Shown here: positions 16,853 to 26,121 of the stretch, in pieces | Layout: every line of letters starts with the position of its first letter | How positions within the stretch are numbered: position 1 is the stretch's first letter | Assembly: GCF_012277275.1 (NCBI RefSeq) | Contig: NZ_CP051155.1 | Location: forward strand, 124,001-188,000 | Source: Gephyromycinifex aptenodytis | GTDB taxonomy: Bacteria > Actinomycetota > Actinomycetes > Actinomycetales > Dermatophilaceae | DNA length: 64,000 bases | Direction: 5' to 3' | Program-made: the position numbers and the translations under genes | Notes under the pieces: generated by a model | Database searches by the model: none | What the model saw: the letters and a program-made list of their open reading frames with translations, nothing else | What the model was told of the DNA's origin: nothing

Positions 16853-17933
16853 GATCGATTTCGTCGCCGGGTTCTCCGGCGGGCAGGCCCTGGTCGTCGG
16901 CGGCGGCGGGTCGGCGCTTGGGCCGGTCGCGCACCTGCTCGCCGAAGGCGCCCAGGTCGCGGTGGTGGCGCCGCAGATCGAGGCTGCTCTGGAAGACCTG
17001 GTCGCGCGGGGGATCATCCTCTGGCACCAGCGGGACTTCATCCCCAGCGACCTGGACGGCGTCTCCGTGGTGGTGGCAGCCAGCGGGGACACCAGCCTCG
17101 ACGAGATAGTGCGGGGACAGGCCCGAGAACGCGGCGTGCTCACCCTGCATCGCGCCTCGCACGCAGCCCGGGTGGCAACTCCGGGTCAGGGTCAGGTGAT
17201 TCTCGTGGGTGGCGGACCGGGCGACCCGGGGCTGCTCACCGTGCGGGGGCTGCGCGAGGTTCAGGCTGCCGATGTGGTTGTGGTGGACCGGCTGGCTCCG
17301 CTGGCCGTCCTTGACGAGCTCGGCACCGAGGTCGAGATCATCGACGTGTCGAAGATTCCGCGCGGTCGCCACACCACCCAAGAGGAGATCAACGCGGTCC
17401 TCATCGAGCGCGCCCGCCAGGGGCACCGGGTTGTTCGCCTCAAAGGCGGCGACCCGTATGTCTTCGGTCGGGGGATGGAAGAGGTCATGGCCTGCCGAGA
17501 AGCCGGCGTTGCCGTCGAGGTCGTTCCCGGCGTGACCTCTGCAGTCGCCGGTCCGGAGCTTGCCGGAATCCCCGTCACTCACCGGGGGCTTGTGCAGGGC
17601 TTCGCCGTCGTCTCCGGACACTGCGCCCCCAATGATCCACGCAGCACGATCGATTGGGCGCACCTGGCTGCCTCCGGGGTGACCATCGTCATCCTCATGG
17701 GGGTGGAGACCCTGCCCGAGATCGCGCGGGCCCTACTGGCTGGTGGCCGGGTGACCCAGACCCCCGTGGCATCCATCATGAACGCGGCGACGACCAGCCA
17801 ACGCGTCATACGCACTACGCTGGGCGCCCTGGCCGAAGCCGCTCCCGACGGGCTCATCCCACCCGCGGTGACCGTGGTTGGTGATGTCGCAGCCTTCGCC
17901 GAGGACGGCATCGCCCCTAGGGTCGAGGCATGA
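16845..17933 (+). CDS. cobA: Uroporphyrinogen-III C-methyltransferase CobA with N-terminal Met8-like Rossmann segment
   Basis: The C-terminal ~245 residues are a SUMT methylase that makes precorrin-2: GGGPGDPGLLTVRGL, RLKGGDPYVFGRG, EVVPGVTSAVAGPELAGIPVTHRGL. The first ~110 residues carry GGxxALVVGGGGSALGPVAHLL, resembling the NAD-binding part of precorrin-2 dehydrogenase (CysG N-half). They lack the helical dimerisation and ferrochelatase region, so siroheme synthesis by this part is uncertain. The frame extends back to 16512 inside bluB-cobT. ATG 16845 gives MSEIDFVAGF and an 8-nt overlap. It feeds the corrin pathway, whose middle steps are not in this window. Confidence 0.92.
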   Translation: MSEIDFVAGFSGGQALVVGGGGSALGPVAHLLAEGAQVAVVAPQIEAALEDLVARGIILWHQRDFIPSDLDGVSVVVAASGDTSLDEIVRGQARERGVLTLHRASHAARVATPGQGQVILVGGGPGDPGLLTVRGLREVQAADVVVVDRLAPLAVLDELGTEVEIIDVSKIPRGRHTTQEEINAVLIERARQGHRVVRLKGGDPYVFGRGMEEVMACREAGVAVEVVPGVTSAVAGPELAGIPVTHRGLVQGFAVVSGHCAPNDPRSTIDWAHLAASGVTIVILMGVETLPEIARALLAGGRVTQTPVASIMNAATTSQRVIRTTLGALAEAAPDGLIPPAVTVVGDVAAFAEDGIAPRVEA

Positions 17934-18142
17934 GCGAACAGTGGAGTTGGAAATTCGAGAACGCAGAAGGCGCCGACGTGGCCGACTCATCCCTGCCGAG
18001 CGATCCCTTCCCGACCCAGGCTGACGCGGAGGCCTACCTCAGCGAAGGCTGGGCCGAACTCTCCGACGCCGGAGTGGCCCAGGTAAGCCTGATGTGCGAC
18101 GGCGAGATCGTGTACGGGCCGATGAGTCTGGAGCAGGACTAG
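17930..18142 (+). CDS. Conserved small acidic protein, 70 aa, last gene of the cobO operon
   Basis: I do not know its function. It starts with ATGA overlapping the cobA stop, so it is co-translated with the cobalamin genes. The sequence (SEQWSWKFENAEG, PFPTQADAEAYLSEGWAEL, DGEIVYGPMSLEQD) resembles small actinobacterial proteins of about this size that I recall as hypothetical. It is soluble, acidic, without cysteines apart from one, and has no signal peptide. A hairpin 44 nt after its stop probably ends the operon. Confidence 0.75.
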   Translation: MSEQWSWKFENAEGADVADSSLPSDPFPTQADAEAYLSEGWAELSDAGVAQVSLMCDGEIVYGPMSLEQD

Positions 18143-18185
18143 CAATCTCTTACCCGGGGCTCCACCCCACCGTGCAGTGAGCGGA

Positions 18186-18212
18186 CCCGGCGCGTCTGAA
18201 TTTCGTGCCGGG
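18186..18212. terminator. Hairpin between convergent cobalamin operon and DUF3043 gene
   Basis: CCCGGCGCG (18186-18194) pairs with CGTGCCGGG (18204-18212), 9 bp with one G-U, and a 9-nt A/T-rich loop. It lies in the 250-base gap between convergent genes and could serve both. Confidence 0.45.
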
Positions 18213-18393
18213 CCACTTGCTGCCGGCCTCACTCAAGCGCGGTGTCTTGGTGGTCGATCTGCTGCCAACCCTGGGCGCCGCGGCACCAGCTGCAGGTGCG
18301 TCGGGCTCGCTGACCCCCGCGCTGGGATTCTCAGAACAGCTGGGCGACCTCAGCGCGAGGGGAGCGGTTTCCACAGAATGTGCGGTGCTCGCC

Positions 18394-18984
18394 TCAGCGG
18401 GGGGACTCGCCGCGCTTGACCCGCGGGCGAGGCATCCGACCGGGTCGGATCTGTACCGAGCGGGAGAAGACATACCAGCCGGTGCCGCGCGCGGGCTCTT
18501 CGCCGAAACGCTCCCGGATCTGCTTTTTGAGTCGCATCGTCAAGAAGACCGTGTCCAGCAGCGTGGCGATCAGTGCGCCGTACACCAGGGTGTACCCGAT
18601 CATCACCGCCGTGGAGTTCTGGATGAGGCTGATCGGCAAGCCGATGATCATGATCGGGAGTAGGAACTCTCCGATGCTCCAGCGTGAATCGACGACATCG
18701 CGGATGAACTGACGCTGACGACCCTGGTCGCGAGCGGGCAGCGCCCACTCTTCACCGCTGAGCATCGCCTCACGGGTCTTGAGCCGCGCCTCCCGCTCCT
18801 TGATCTTGGATTGCTGGGCGGCGGCCTTGCGGTCGGCAGGAACCACCGGGCGACGCCGAGCAGCTTCGGCTTCGCGCCGCGAAGGCGTCGGGCGGTTCTT
18901 GGCGCCAGGCCTCACCGCACTGGAGCCAGTCCTGTCCTGGGGGGCCTGATCAACGGGGGCGTCGTCTTTCTTGCGTCCAAACAC
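18394..18984 (-). CDS. DUF3043 membrane protein
   Basis: The 196-aa product has a charged N-terminal half rich in Arg, Lys and Ala (MFGRKKDD, then KIKEREARLKTREAML), followed by two hydrophobic segments (SIGEFLLPIMIIGLPISLI and VMIGYTLVYGALIATLL) and a basic tail. This is the pattern of DUF3043, a conserved actinobacterial membrane family of unknown function. The frame permits GTG 18990, but TAGAGT lies exactly 6 nt before GTG 18984. That start gives MFGRKK, which is the more family-like N-terminus, so I chose it. Confidence 0.85.
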   Translation of the reverse strand: MFGRKKDDAPVDQAPQDRTGSSAVRPGAKNRPTPSRREAEAARRRPVVPADRKAAAQQSKIKEREARLKTREAMLSGEEWALPARDQGRQRQFIRDVVDSRWSIGEFLLPIMIIGLPISLIQNSTAVMIGYTLVYGALIATLLDTVFLTMRLKKQIRERFGEEPARGTGWYVFSRSVQIRPGRMPRPRVKRGESPR

Positions 18985-18990
18985 ACCCAC

Positions 18991-18996
18991 ACTCTA
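18991..18996 (-). promoter_or_regulatory. Candidate -10 element (TAGAGT) of the DUF3043 gene
   Basis: TAGAGT followed by six bases (GTGGGT) and GTG 18984. This supports a leaderless transcript and moves the start two codons downstream of the longest frame. Confidence 0.55.
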
Positions 18997-19220
18997 GATG
19001 GACACCGGTCCAACCCGGGACCAGCGCCGGCCCGGAAGTATGCGGGTGCTTTGCCGCCCTGCGGCTCGGCTGCCGATTGCGGCGGCCGGCACCGCTGCTC
19101 AGGTGCCCGGGCTGGGCAGATCTGCTCGGCGGGGGCGTCGGTTTCCTCGTTACCCTTACCCCACGCGCCGGATCGCACGGTAGGCGACGCGGTCCGACCC
19201 TTCGCTCAAAGGAGTTCGCT

Positions 19221-20381
19221 GTGCGTGTCCTGATCTGCCCGGAAGCCTTCGCGGGGATGCTCACCGCCGTCCAGACGGCTGAGGCGATGGCCTCCGGATG
19301 GCGGCAGCGGGCACCGCACGACGAACTCACGCTCACCCCGCTGGCATCGGGGGGGCCCGGGTTCCTGCACGTACTCGAAGAGGCGCATTCGGGGATGGCG
19401 GTGGCGCTGACCGTCAGTGATCCGCTGGGCCGGAGTGTCCCCGCGCAGGTTCTCCTCGTGGAAGAAGCGGGCCGCCGTACCGCCTACATCGAGTCCGCGC
19501 AGGCCGCCGGGATCCACTTGCTGTCCGCCGCTGAACGTGACCCGGCCTCGACCAGCACGTACGGGGTAGGCCAGCTCGTCCTGGCCGCCGTCGAGGAGGG
19601 CGCGCAACGGATAGTCCTCGGCGTGGGCGGGAGTGCCACCACCGACGCTGGCGCCGGCTTCCTGGCGGCTCTGGGTGCTGGCGACCCGGCGGTTCTGGCG
19701 CGCGGCGGGATGTGCCTTGGCGACATCGCGGACGACGCGCTGAGCGAACTGCCGCTGGTGCTGCATCGACTCTCCGGTGTGGAACTCGTGCTGGCAACCG
19801 ACCACCAGATTCCGTTGCTGGGTTTCGAGGGCACCTGCGCAACCACTGCCCAGGACAAAGGCGCTTCACCGCAGGGCGCGCAACAGCTGGAGGCTGCGCT
19901 CGGGAGGTTCACGGAGGTCGTGGCCCGCACCCTGCCTGCCCCCACCGATCTGCTCACGGGGCTGCCTCGCCGAGTCGACCGCGAGTTGGGCGCCGGGGCC
20001 GGCGGTGGCCTCGGGTACGCGATGCTCGCCCTCGGGGCGCTGCGCCAGAGCGCGGTGTCGCTGGTGCAGCAGGCCTGGGGCTTCGAGTCGCTGCTTGCCC
20101 GGCACGATCTGCTGCTGACCGGTGAAGGCTGCTTCGACTGGACCTCGTTGCGCGCCAGCACCGTCGCCGAAGTGACGGCCCGGGCAGCCGAGCGGGCCCT
20201 TCCCACCATCATCTTGGCCGGGCAGGTGCAGGTCGGGCGCCGGGAGAGCATGGCGATGGGAGCAGCAGGGGTCTACGCCGTGGCCGACACCCCCGCTGAC
20301 GTGCTCGATCTGGCTGCAGACCCGGTCGGGCGGGTGCGGGCACGCGCGGCGCGAATCGCCGCGACGTGGTCCCCGAGTTGA
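19221..20381 (+). CDS. Glycerate kinase family protein
   Basis: The 386-aa product matches the GarK/GlxK glycerate kinase family, which phosphorylates D-glycerate with ATP: CPEAFAGMLTAVQTAEAMASGW at the N-terminus, GVGGSATTDAGAGFLAALG, GAGAGGGLGYAMLALGA and LLLTGEGCFDWTSL. GTG 19221 has AAAGGAG 6 nt upstream. The frame extends to 19077 but without a ribosome site. It lies two genes before adoK and next to erpA, the order I recall in mycobacteria (Rv2205c region). Substrate is inferred from family only, and some residues of the canonical SxK...D signature differ (SAGM in place of SxK). Confidence 0.82.
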   Translation: MRVLICPEAFAGMLTAVQTAEAMASGWRQRAPHDELTLTPLASGGPGFLHVLEEAHSGMAVALTVSDPLGRSVPAQVLLVEEAGRRTAYIESAQAAGIHLLSAAERDPASTSTYGVGQLVLAAVEEGAQRIVLGVGGSATTDAGAGFLAALGAGDPAVLARGGMCLGDIADDALSELPLVLHRLSGVELVLATDHQIPLLGFEGTCATTAQDKGASPQGAQQLEAALGRFTEVVARTLPAPTDLLTGLPRRVDRELGAGAGGGLGYAMLALGALRQSAVSLVQQAWGFESLLARHDLLLTGEGCFDWTSLRASTVAEVTARAAERALPTIILAGQVQVGRRESMAMGAAGVYAVADTPADVLDLAADPVGRVRARAARIAATWSPS

Positions 20382-20493
20382 GGTTGCCCTACGCTGGAGG
20401 AAGCGTTCGGGAACAACGCATGGTTCCCGACGGTTCAGTGTCAGTACGCGAAACACTGCGCGCTGGCCGTCCCCGATCAGAAGGACCATCACG

Positions 20494-20850
20494 ATGACTG
20501 TTGCGAACGAGACCACGACTGCCGAGCATGGCGTCCTGCTCACCGACGTCGCTGCGGGCAAGGTTAAGAGCCTGCTCGAACAAGAGGGCCGTGACGACCT
20601 TCGTCTGCGGGTGGGCGTCCAGCCCGGCGGCTGTTCCGGCCTTATCTACCAGCTGTACTTCGACGAGCGCACCCTTGATGGCGACGCCGTACGCGACTTC
20701 GGTGGCGTCGAGGTCGTTGTCGACCGGATGAGCGCTCCCTATCTCGACGGCGCGACCATCGACTTCTCCGACACCATCGAGAAGCAGGGCTTCACCATCG
20801 ACAACCCCAACGCGGGTAGCTCCTGCGCCTGCGGCGACTCCTTCAGCTGA
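20494..20850 (+). CDS. erpA: Iron-sulfur cluster insertion protein, ErpA/IscA type
   Basis: The 118-aa A-type carrier has the three conserved cysteines: C47 in QPGGCSGLIY and C111/C113 in SSCACGDSF. It delivers Fe-S clusters to apo-proteins, which here may include the Rieske subunit QcrA encoded downstream. ATG 20494 is preceded by a roughly 110-nt upstream region. A TACGCT hexamer near 20388-20393 may be its -10, giving a leadered transcript. Length and motif spacing are normal. It is monocistronic, ending in a strong hairpin. Confidence 0.95.
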   Translation: MTVANETTTAEHGVLLTDVAAGKVKSLLEQEGRDDLRLRVGVQPGGCSGLIYQLYFDERTLDGDAVRDFGGVEVVVDRMSAPYLDGATIDFSDTIEKQGFTIDNPNAGSSCACGDSFS

Positions 20851-20871
20851 GTCGCTCCACACCGCATCCAG

Positions 20872-20903
20872 CGGGCCTCATTCCGGTTTCGGGGTGGGGC
20901 CCG
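20872..20903 (+). terminator. Terminator hairpin after erpA
   Basis: A 14-bp stem, CGGGCCTCATTCCG (20872-20885) with CGGGGTGGGGCCCG (20890-20903), three G-U pairs and loop GTTT, starts 21 nt after the erpA stop. Confidence 0.7.
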
Positions 20904-20959
20904 TCTGATGTTCCTACCTTCATGGCACGAGCCGGGTCGGTCTGGGGCTGCGGGCACGA

Positions 20960-20965
20960 TAGGTT
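20960..20965 (+). promoter_or_regulatory. Candidate -10 element (TAGGTT) of the adenosine kinase gene
   Basis: TAGGTT, six bases (TAGAGG), then GTG 20972. The spacing predicts a leaderless mRNA starting at the initiation codon. Confidence 0.55.
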
Positions 20966-20971
20966 TAGAGG

Positions 20972-21958
20972 GTGCCTATTGCCGTAGCTGGGTCCATTGC
21001 GACCGATCACCTCATGACCTTTCAGGGACGCTTTGCCGATTCCCTCCTCGCCGAGCAACTGGAGCAGGTCTCGCTGTCCTTCCTTGCCGACGGCTTGGAC
21101 ATCCGCCGCGGGGGAGTAGGGGGCAACATCTCCTTCGGGATGGCCCTGCTCGGTGCCCGACCCGTCCTGGTCGGCGCTGCCGGCCTGGACTTTGCTGATT
21201 ACCGCTCCTGGCTGGAGCGCCACGGCGTGGACTGTGAGTCGGTGCACGTCTCCGAGCAGGCCCACACCGCCCGGTTCGTGTGCACCACCGACTCGGTACA
21301 CGCTCAGATCGCCACCTTCTACCCCGGCGCGATGTCCGAAGCGCGCGACATCGAGCTGGGCCCGGTCGCCGAACGGGTCGGAACCCTGGACCTGGTGCTG
21401 ATCGGCCCGGACGACCCTGAGGCGATGCTTCGCCACACCGATGAATGCCGCGCCCGTGGTATCCCGTTCGCGGCCGACCCGAGCCAGCAGTTGGCCTTCA
21501 TGGACGGACCCTCGATCCAGCGGCTCATCGACGGCGCCACCTACCTGTTCACCAACGAGTACGAATCGCACTTGACCGAGCAGAAGACGGGTTGGGACGC
21601 CGAGGAGATCGCCCGGCGAGTCACGACCCGCGTCATCACCCGCGGGGCGCAGGGCTGCACCGTGGCTACCGCAGGCCAGGAGACGATCAACGTCGGCGTC
21701 GTTCCTGCCCGCACGGTGGCTGACCCCACCGGCGTCGGTGACGCCTTCCGGGCCGGTTTCCTGGTCGGGCTGACGGCGGGCCTATCCCATGAGCGTTGCG
21801 CTCAGCTGGGTGCTCTGCTTGCCACCCACGTCGTTGAGACGGTGGGGACGCAGGAATACGCGGACGGCCTGGTCGGCATGCGGGCACGGCTCGCAGAGGT
21901 TTACGGCGAGGCTGCCGCCGAAGAGATCGCGGCGCACCTACCGGCAGGCCGTGTCTGA
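20972..21958 (+). CDS. adoK: PfkB-family adenosine kinase
   Basis: The 328-aa product is a ribokinase-fold sugar/nucleoside kinase. The substrate-binding GGVGGNISFGMALLGA lies near residue 48, and the catalytic DPTGVGDAFRAGF has its Asp at ~257. The N-terminus IAVAGSIATDHLMTF and the acidic TNEYES match the actinobacterial adenosine kinase (AdoK/CbhK), which salvages adenosine to AMP. The position between erpA and ctaC is the same as in mycobacteria as I recall it, and favours adenosine over ribose or fructose. The aat gene starts within its last codons. Confidence 0.85.
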   Translation: MPIAVAGSIATDHLMTFQGRFADSLLAEQLEQVSLSFLADGLDIRRGGVGGNISFGMALLGARPVLVGAAGLDFADYRSWLERHGVDCESVHVSEQAHTARFVCTTDSVHAQIATFYPGAMSEARDIELGPVAERVGTLDLVLIGPDDPEAMLRHTDECRARGIPFAADPSQQLAFMDGPSIQRLIDGATYLFTNEYESHLTEQKTGWDAEEIARRVTTRVITRGAQGCTVATAGQETINVGVVPARTVADPTGVGDAFRAGFLVGLTAGLSHERCAQLGALLATHVVETVGTQEYADGLVGMRARLAEVYGEAAAEEIAAHLPAGRV

Positions 21959-22709
21959 GTCTCAGGTAGCGGCCGGCCAGGGCGAACCTGTGGAGCCCCC
22001 GGCGACGGGTTGGGTCTTCGACCCGACCCGCCGCTGCGGGGAAGACCTGGTGGCCGTGGGCGGTGATCTTCAGCCGGGCACCTTGCTGGAGGCCTACCGA
22101 ACCGGGGTCTTCCCGATGGGTATCGGCCCCCACGGTCATCCGCCGTTGGCCTGGTGGTCCCCCGACCCCCGAGGGGTGCTCTTACCCGGGGGATTGAAGG
22201 TGAGCCGTTCGCTGCGAAAGTCGTTGCGTCGGTTCGAGTTCAGTGTTGATGCTGACTTCAAGGCGGTCGTCGCCGGTTGCGCGGACCCGAGCCGTGACGG
22301 GCGCTGGATCACAGCGACCCTGATGGATGCTTATCTTGAGTTGCATCGTCTCGGTTGGGCCCATTCGGTGGAGGTCTGGGCCGGTGCGGACTTGGTGGGT
22401 GGGCTTTACGGCGTCAGCATCAGTGGCCTGTTCGCTGGGGAGTCGATGTTCCACCGCGTCACCGATGCCTCTAAAGTCGCGCTGGTGGCGCTTAACGACA
22501 TCTTGTTCATCGATCACGACCCGCGCCGAATTATCGACGTTCAATGGAACACCTCACACCTGGCCAGTCTGGGTGTGACGGAGGTTCCGCAGGCCGACTA
22601 CCTGCGACGACTGCGTGCGGCAGTCGAGGCACCGCAACCTGCATGGCCCACTGCCGGGCAGCGGGATGCTCTCCGCAACACCAGGACCAGCCAGCAGTCA
22701 GAGCGCTGA
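21951..22709 (+). CDS. aat: Leucyl/phenylalanyl-tRNA-protein transferase
   Basis: Aat adds Leu or Phe from aminoacyl-tRNA to N-terminal Arg/Lys of proteins, marking them for ClpS/ClpAP-type N-degron turnover. The ~252-aa product shows GWVFDPTRRCGEDLVAVGGDL, YRTGVFPMGI, LAWWSPDPRGVL, VEVWAGADLVGGLYGVSISGLFAGESMFH and DVQWNTSHLASLGV. The open frame extends back to 21789 inside adoK. GTG 21951 overlaps the adoK stop and gives a family-like start. It is probably co-transcribed with adoK. A 9-bp hairpin follows. Confidence 0.9.
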   Translation: MSESQVAAGQGEPVEPPATGWVFDPTRRCGEDLVAVGGDLQPGTLLEAYRTGVFPMGIGPHGHPPLAWWSPDPRGVLLPGGLKVSRSLRKSLRRFEFSVDADFKAVVAGCADPSRDGRWITATLMDAYLELHRLGWAHSVEVWAGADLVGGLYGVSISGLFAGESMFHRVTDASKVALVALNDILFIDHDPRRIIDVQWNTSHLASLGVTEVPQADYLRRLRAAVEAPQPAWPTAGQRDALRNTRTSQQSER

Positions 22710-22761
22710 ATGGCCACCTGAGGCACTATGCTGGCCTCAGTTCTGACTTCTGCACGCCAAA

Positions 22762-22782
22762 GGCGCACCCGATGGGTGCGCC
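22762..22782 (+). terminator. Perfect 9-bp hairpin between aat and ctaC
   Basis: GGCGCACCC, loop GAT, GGGTGCGCC. It ends aat or acts in the leader of ctaC. Its presence argues against the longest ctaC frame (ATG 22728). Confidence 0.5.
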
Positions 22783-22805
22783 GCCCACGACCCGGAAGGT
22801 GCACC

Positions 22806-23702
22806 TTGCGTCGCCACGAAGAAACCCCCACGCGCGGGCGGCGATCGCGCGCCGCGCTCGGCGGAATAGCCGTGCTTGCCGCGTTCGCCCTCAGCGGTTG
22901 CAGTGAAGCGGCGCAGCGCGGTTGGCTGCCCCGCGGTGCTTCCACGGGAGCGGAGCGGGTCACCAGCCTGTGGGTCGGTATGTGGATCACGGCTCTGGCC
23001 GTCGGGGCTCTCGTCTGGGGCCTGACCATCTGGTGCATCATCCGCTACCGCCGCCGCAAGGATGACGTAGGTCTTCCGCCGCAGCTGCGCTACAACGTGC
23101 CGATCGAGATCCTCTACACGATCATCCCGGTGATGATCGTGGGAGTCCTGTTCTTCTTCACCGCTCGCGATGAGAAGGTCCTCCTGGACCACACCACCCA
23201 TAAGCCGGACGTCACGATCAACGTCGTCGGCAAGCAGTGGAGCTGGGACTTCAACTATGTCGACGCCCAGGTGTGGGAGTCAGGCGTGCAGGCCCAGCTC
23301 ACCGGCAAGGCCGGTGTCCAGGAGACACTGCCGACGCTGTATCTGCCTGAGAACAAGCGCATCGAGTTCGTGCTGACGGCACGCGACGTCATCCACTCGT
23401 TCTGGGTGCCCGCGTTCCAGCAGAAGCTCGACATGATCCCCGGCAAGGTCAACAAGCTCCAGATCGTCACGACCGAGCCCGGTGAGTACCAAGGCAAGTG
23501 CGCCGAGCTGTGCGGCGCCTATCACGCGGCCATGCTGTTCAACGTCAAGGTCGTCAGCCAGGAGGAGTACGACAAACACCTGGCAGAGCTGAAGGCCAAG
23601 GGTCAGACGGGCATGCTGGACAACAGCTTGAGCCGTGCTCACCTTGAGCCTGGCCAGCCCAACTACCAGCAGTACCAACCCAAACAGGAAGGCGGTCAGT
23701 AA
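22806..23702 (+). CDS. ctaC: Cytochrome c oxidase subunit II (lipoprotein)
   Basis: Subunit II of the aa3 oxidase carries the CuA centre that accepts electrons from the bcc complex. With TTG 22806 the product is 298 aa. It has a lipoprotein signal ending in LSGC (Cys 32), two transmembrane segments, the aromatic region [10 protein letters not shown] and the CuA ligands in [14 protein letters not shown]. The frame can start at ATG 22728, but that region contains a perfect hairpin. GGAAGG precedes TTG 22806. The stop overlaps ctaD (TAATG). The extra loop [15 protein letters not shown] between the CuA strands is typical of actinobacteria. Confidence 0.93.
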   Translation: MRRHEETPTRGRRSRAALGGIAVLAAFALSGCSEAAQRGWLPRGASTGAERVTSLWVGMWITALAVGALVWGLTIWCIIRYRRRKDDVGLPPQLRYNVPIEILYTIIPVMIVGVLFFFTARDEKVLLDHTTHKPDVTINVVGKQWSWDFNYVDAQVWESGVQAQLTGKAGVQETLPTLYLPENKRIEFVLTARDVIHSFWVPAFQQKLDMIPGKVNKLQIVTTEPGEYQGKCAELCGAYHAAMLFNVKVVSQEEYDKHLAELKAKGQTGMLDNSLSRAHLEPGQPNYQQYQPKQEGGQ

Positions 23703-25474
23703 TGGCTACTGTCGTCTCGCGTGCCCAAAGCGGCACGCCCGACCAGGGAGCCGTGCGGACTCGTGCCCCAAAGGGCAGCCAGGTCGTCAAGGTTCTCACC
23801 ACGACCGATCACAAGGTGATCGGAAACCTGTACTTCGTCACGACGATGTTCTTCTTCGCCGTCGGCGGCCTTCTCGCGCTCATCATTCGCGCTGAGCTCT
23901 TCGCCCCGGGCCTGCAGGTGCTGCAGAACCTTGAGCAGTTCAACGCGATGTTCACGATGCACGGCTCGATCATGCTGTTGCTCTTCGCGACGCCTCTGTT
24001 CGCCGGCTTCGCCAACGCTCTGCTGCCGTTGCAGATCGGCGCTCCGGACGTGGCATTCCCGCGCCTGAACATGTTCGCTTACTGGCTCTACCTGTTCGGC
24101 GGGCTGATGGCCCTCGCCGGCTTCCTCGTGCCCGGTGGTGCCGCTTCCTTCGGTTGGTTCGCCTACGCGCCGCTGTCGAACGCCACCTTCTCACCCAGCC
24201 TGGGTGGCGACCTGTGGGTCCTCGGCTTCGGCCTGACCGGCTTCGGCACCATCATGGGTGCCGTCAACTTCATCACCACGATCGTGTGTATGCGTGCGCC
24301 GGGCATGACCATGTTCCGGATGCCCGTCTTCACCTGGACGGTCCTGGTCACCTCGATCCTGGTCCTGATGGCCTTCCCGGTCCTGACCGCCGCCTTCATG
24401 GGGCTGGTTGGTGACCGTAAGTTCGGGATGCACATCTACGACCCGACCAACAGTGGGCCGATCCTGTACCAGCACCTGTTCTGGTTCTTCGGACACCCAG
24501 AGGTGTACATCATCGCGTTGCCGTTCTTCGGCATCGTGAGTGAGATCTTCCCGGTCTTCTCCCGCAAGCCGGTCTTCGGCTACAAGGGCATCGTCTTCGC
24601 CACCATCGCCATCGCGGCGCTGTCGGTGACGGTGTGGGCCCACCACATGTACGTGACCGGCCAGGTCCTCCTGCCGTTCTTCTCGATCATGACGATGCTC
24701 ATCGCGGTTCCGACCGGTGTGAAGTTCTTCAACTGGATCGGCACGATGTGGGGCGGTTCACTGACCTTCGAGACTCCGATGTTGTGGGCGCTGGGCTTCC
24801 TGGTGACCTTCCTCTTCGGTGGTCTGACGGGCGTCGTCCTGGCCAGCCCCGCGCTGGACTTCCACCTCTCCGACACCTACTTCGTGGTGGCGCACTTCCA
24901 CTACACCGTGTTCGGTACGGTCGTCTTCGCGATGTTCGCCGGTTACTACTTCTGGTGGCCGAAGCTGACCGGGCGCATGCTCAACGAGCGCCTCGGCAAG
25001 ATCCACTTCTGGCTGCTGTTCATCGGCTTCCACACCACGTTCCTCATCCAGCACCTGCTGGGTATGTGGAACATGCCCCGTCGCTACGGTGACTACCTGG
25101 TGGAGGACAACGTTCAGTTGTTCAACCAGATCTCCACCTTCGGTTCGCTGCTCTTGGCCGTCTCGATGATCCCGTTCTTCTGGAACGTCTGGATCACCAT
25201 GCGCAAGGCGCCTCTGGTCACGGTGGATGACCCGTGGGGTTACGGTGCTTCGCTTGAGTGGGCGACCTCCTGCCCGCCGCCGCGGCACAACTTCGACAGC
25301 ATCCCGCGTATCCGTTCGGAGCGCCCGGTGTTCGACCTGAACCACCCCGAGGTTGCCGCCTACGACAGCCCGACCCCCGACAAGGGCGTCCTGGACGACC
25401 TTCTCGGCGAGCCGGACATCAACGGCGAAGCCATGGGCGAGCAGAACGCTCCGGCGGGGGATGAGCGTCGATGA
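23702..25474 (+). CDS. ctaD: Cytochrome c oxidase subunit I
   Basis: The 590-aa haem-copper oxidase catalytic subunit has twelve transmembrane segments. It has the haem a ligand region [17 protein letters not shown], the CuB motif [14 protein letters not shown] with the cross-linked His-Tyr, the [10 protein letters not shown] histidine pair, and the [10 protein letters not shown] haem a/a3 histidines. It reduces O2 to water and pumps protons. It overlaps ctaC by one base and ctaF by 4 nt, so the three are one operon. The hydrophilic C-terminus (about 90 residues) is normal in actinobacteria. Confidence 0.97.
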   Translation: MATVVSRAQSGTPDQGAVRTRAPKGSQVVKVLTTTDHKVIGNLYFVTTMFFFAVGGLLALIIRAELFAPGLQVLQNLEQFNAMFTMHGSIMLLLFATPLFAGFANALLPLQIGAPDVAFPRLNMFAYWLYLFGGLMALAGFLVPGGAASFGWFAYAPLSNATFSPSLGGDLWVLGFGLTGFGTIMGAVNFITTIVCMRAPGMTMFRMPVFTWTVLVTSILVLMAFPVLTAAFMGLVGDRKFGMHIYDPTNSGPILYQHLFWFFGHPEVYIIALPFFGIVSEIFPVFSRKPVFGYKGIVFATIAIAALSVTVWAHHMYVTGQVLLPFFSIMTMLIAVPTGVKFFNWIGTMWGGSLTFETPMLWALGFLVTFLFGGLTGVVLASPALDFHLSDTYFVVAHFHYTVFGTVVFAMFAGYYFWWPKLTGRMLNERLGKIHFWLLFIGFHTTFLIQHLLGMWNMPRRYGDYLVEDNVQLFNQISTFGSLLLAVSMIPFFWNVWITMRKAPLVTVDDPWGYGASLEWATSCPPPRHNFDSIPRIRSERPVFDLNHPEVAAYDSPTPDKGVLDDLLGEPDINGEAMGEQNAPAGDERR

Positions 25475-25872
25475 GGGCTGCCGGTGCGATCTTCAGCAGC
25501 GCATTCTTCTTCTTCACCCCGCTGGGCTTGATTTACGGCTGGCTCACTGCGTGGCGTGAGCCGGTAGGCCCGGTCGCGTTCGTGCTGCTCGGCTTGATGG
25601 GCCTGATGGTCGGTCTCTACTTGCGGGCCACCGCTAAGCGACTTGACACGGACCCTGCTGATAACCCGCGCGGCAACATCAGCGACATGGCTGGCGAGTA
25701 CGGGTTCTTCAGCCCGCACAGCTGGTGGCCGCTGCCGTTGGCGATCGGCGCGCTGCTGCTGTTCCTCGGCTTGGCGGTCGGCTGGTGGGTGTTCCTCATC
25801 GGTGTGATGGTCGGCGCTGTGTCGCTCGTGGGTTGGACCTTCGAGTACTTCCGAGGCGACATCGGCTTCTAA
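25471..25872 (+). CDS. ctaF: Actinobacterial cytochrome c oxidase subunit IV
   Basis: A 133-aa four-helix membrane protein ([75 protein letters not shown]). It matches the actinobacteria-specific subunit IV of the bcc-aa3 supercomplex. ATGA overlap with ctaD. The operon ends with a strong terminator 15 nt after the stop. Confidence 0.93.
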   Translation: MRAAGAIFSSAFFFFTPLGLIYGWLTAWREPVGPVAFVLLGLMGLMVGLYLRATAKRLDTDPADNPRGNISDMAGEYGFFSPHSWWPLPLAIGALLLFLGLAVGWWVFLIGVMVGAVSLVGWTFEYFRGDIGF

Positions 25873-25886
25873 AGCTCAGCAAGATC

Positions 25887-25926
25887 AGCGGGCCCCCTGA
25901 CGAGAAGTGTCGTCAAGGGGCCCGCT
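25887..25926 (+). terminator. Strong terminator after ctaC-ctaD-ctaF
   Basis: A 17-bp stem, AGCGGGCCCCCTGACGA (25887-25903) with TCGTCAAGGGGCCCGCT (25910-25926), one mismatch and a 6-nt loop. Confidence 0.8.
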
Positions 25927-26121
25927 GCTGTACGCGGGCAGAACGGTGGTCTGCTAATTAACCGAACCGGCCTGCGCTGGGTAACAATTGGGTGGCACAC
26001 CGAGGTTTCGGCGCCGGCCTGGGGGATGGTCCGGGGTGTTGTCACAACGTTGAGCGGGTGTTGGTTGTGACGTGTGCCATTCTGGGAATCTAGGGCTTTT
26101 CGGGTCGGGGAGAGGGACATA

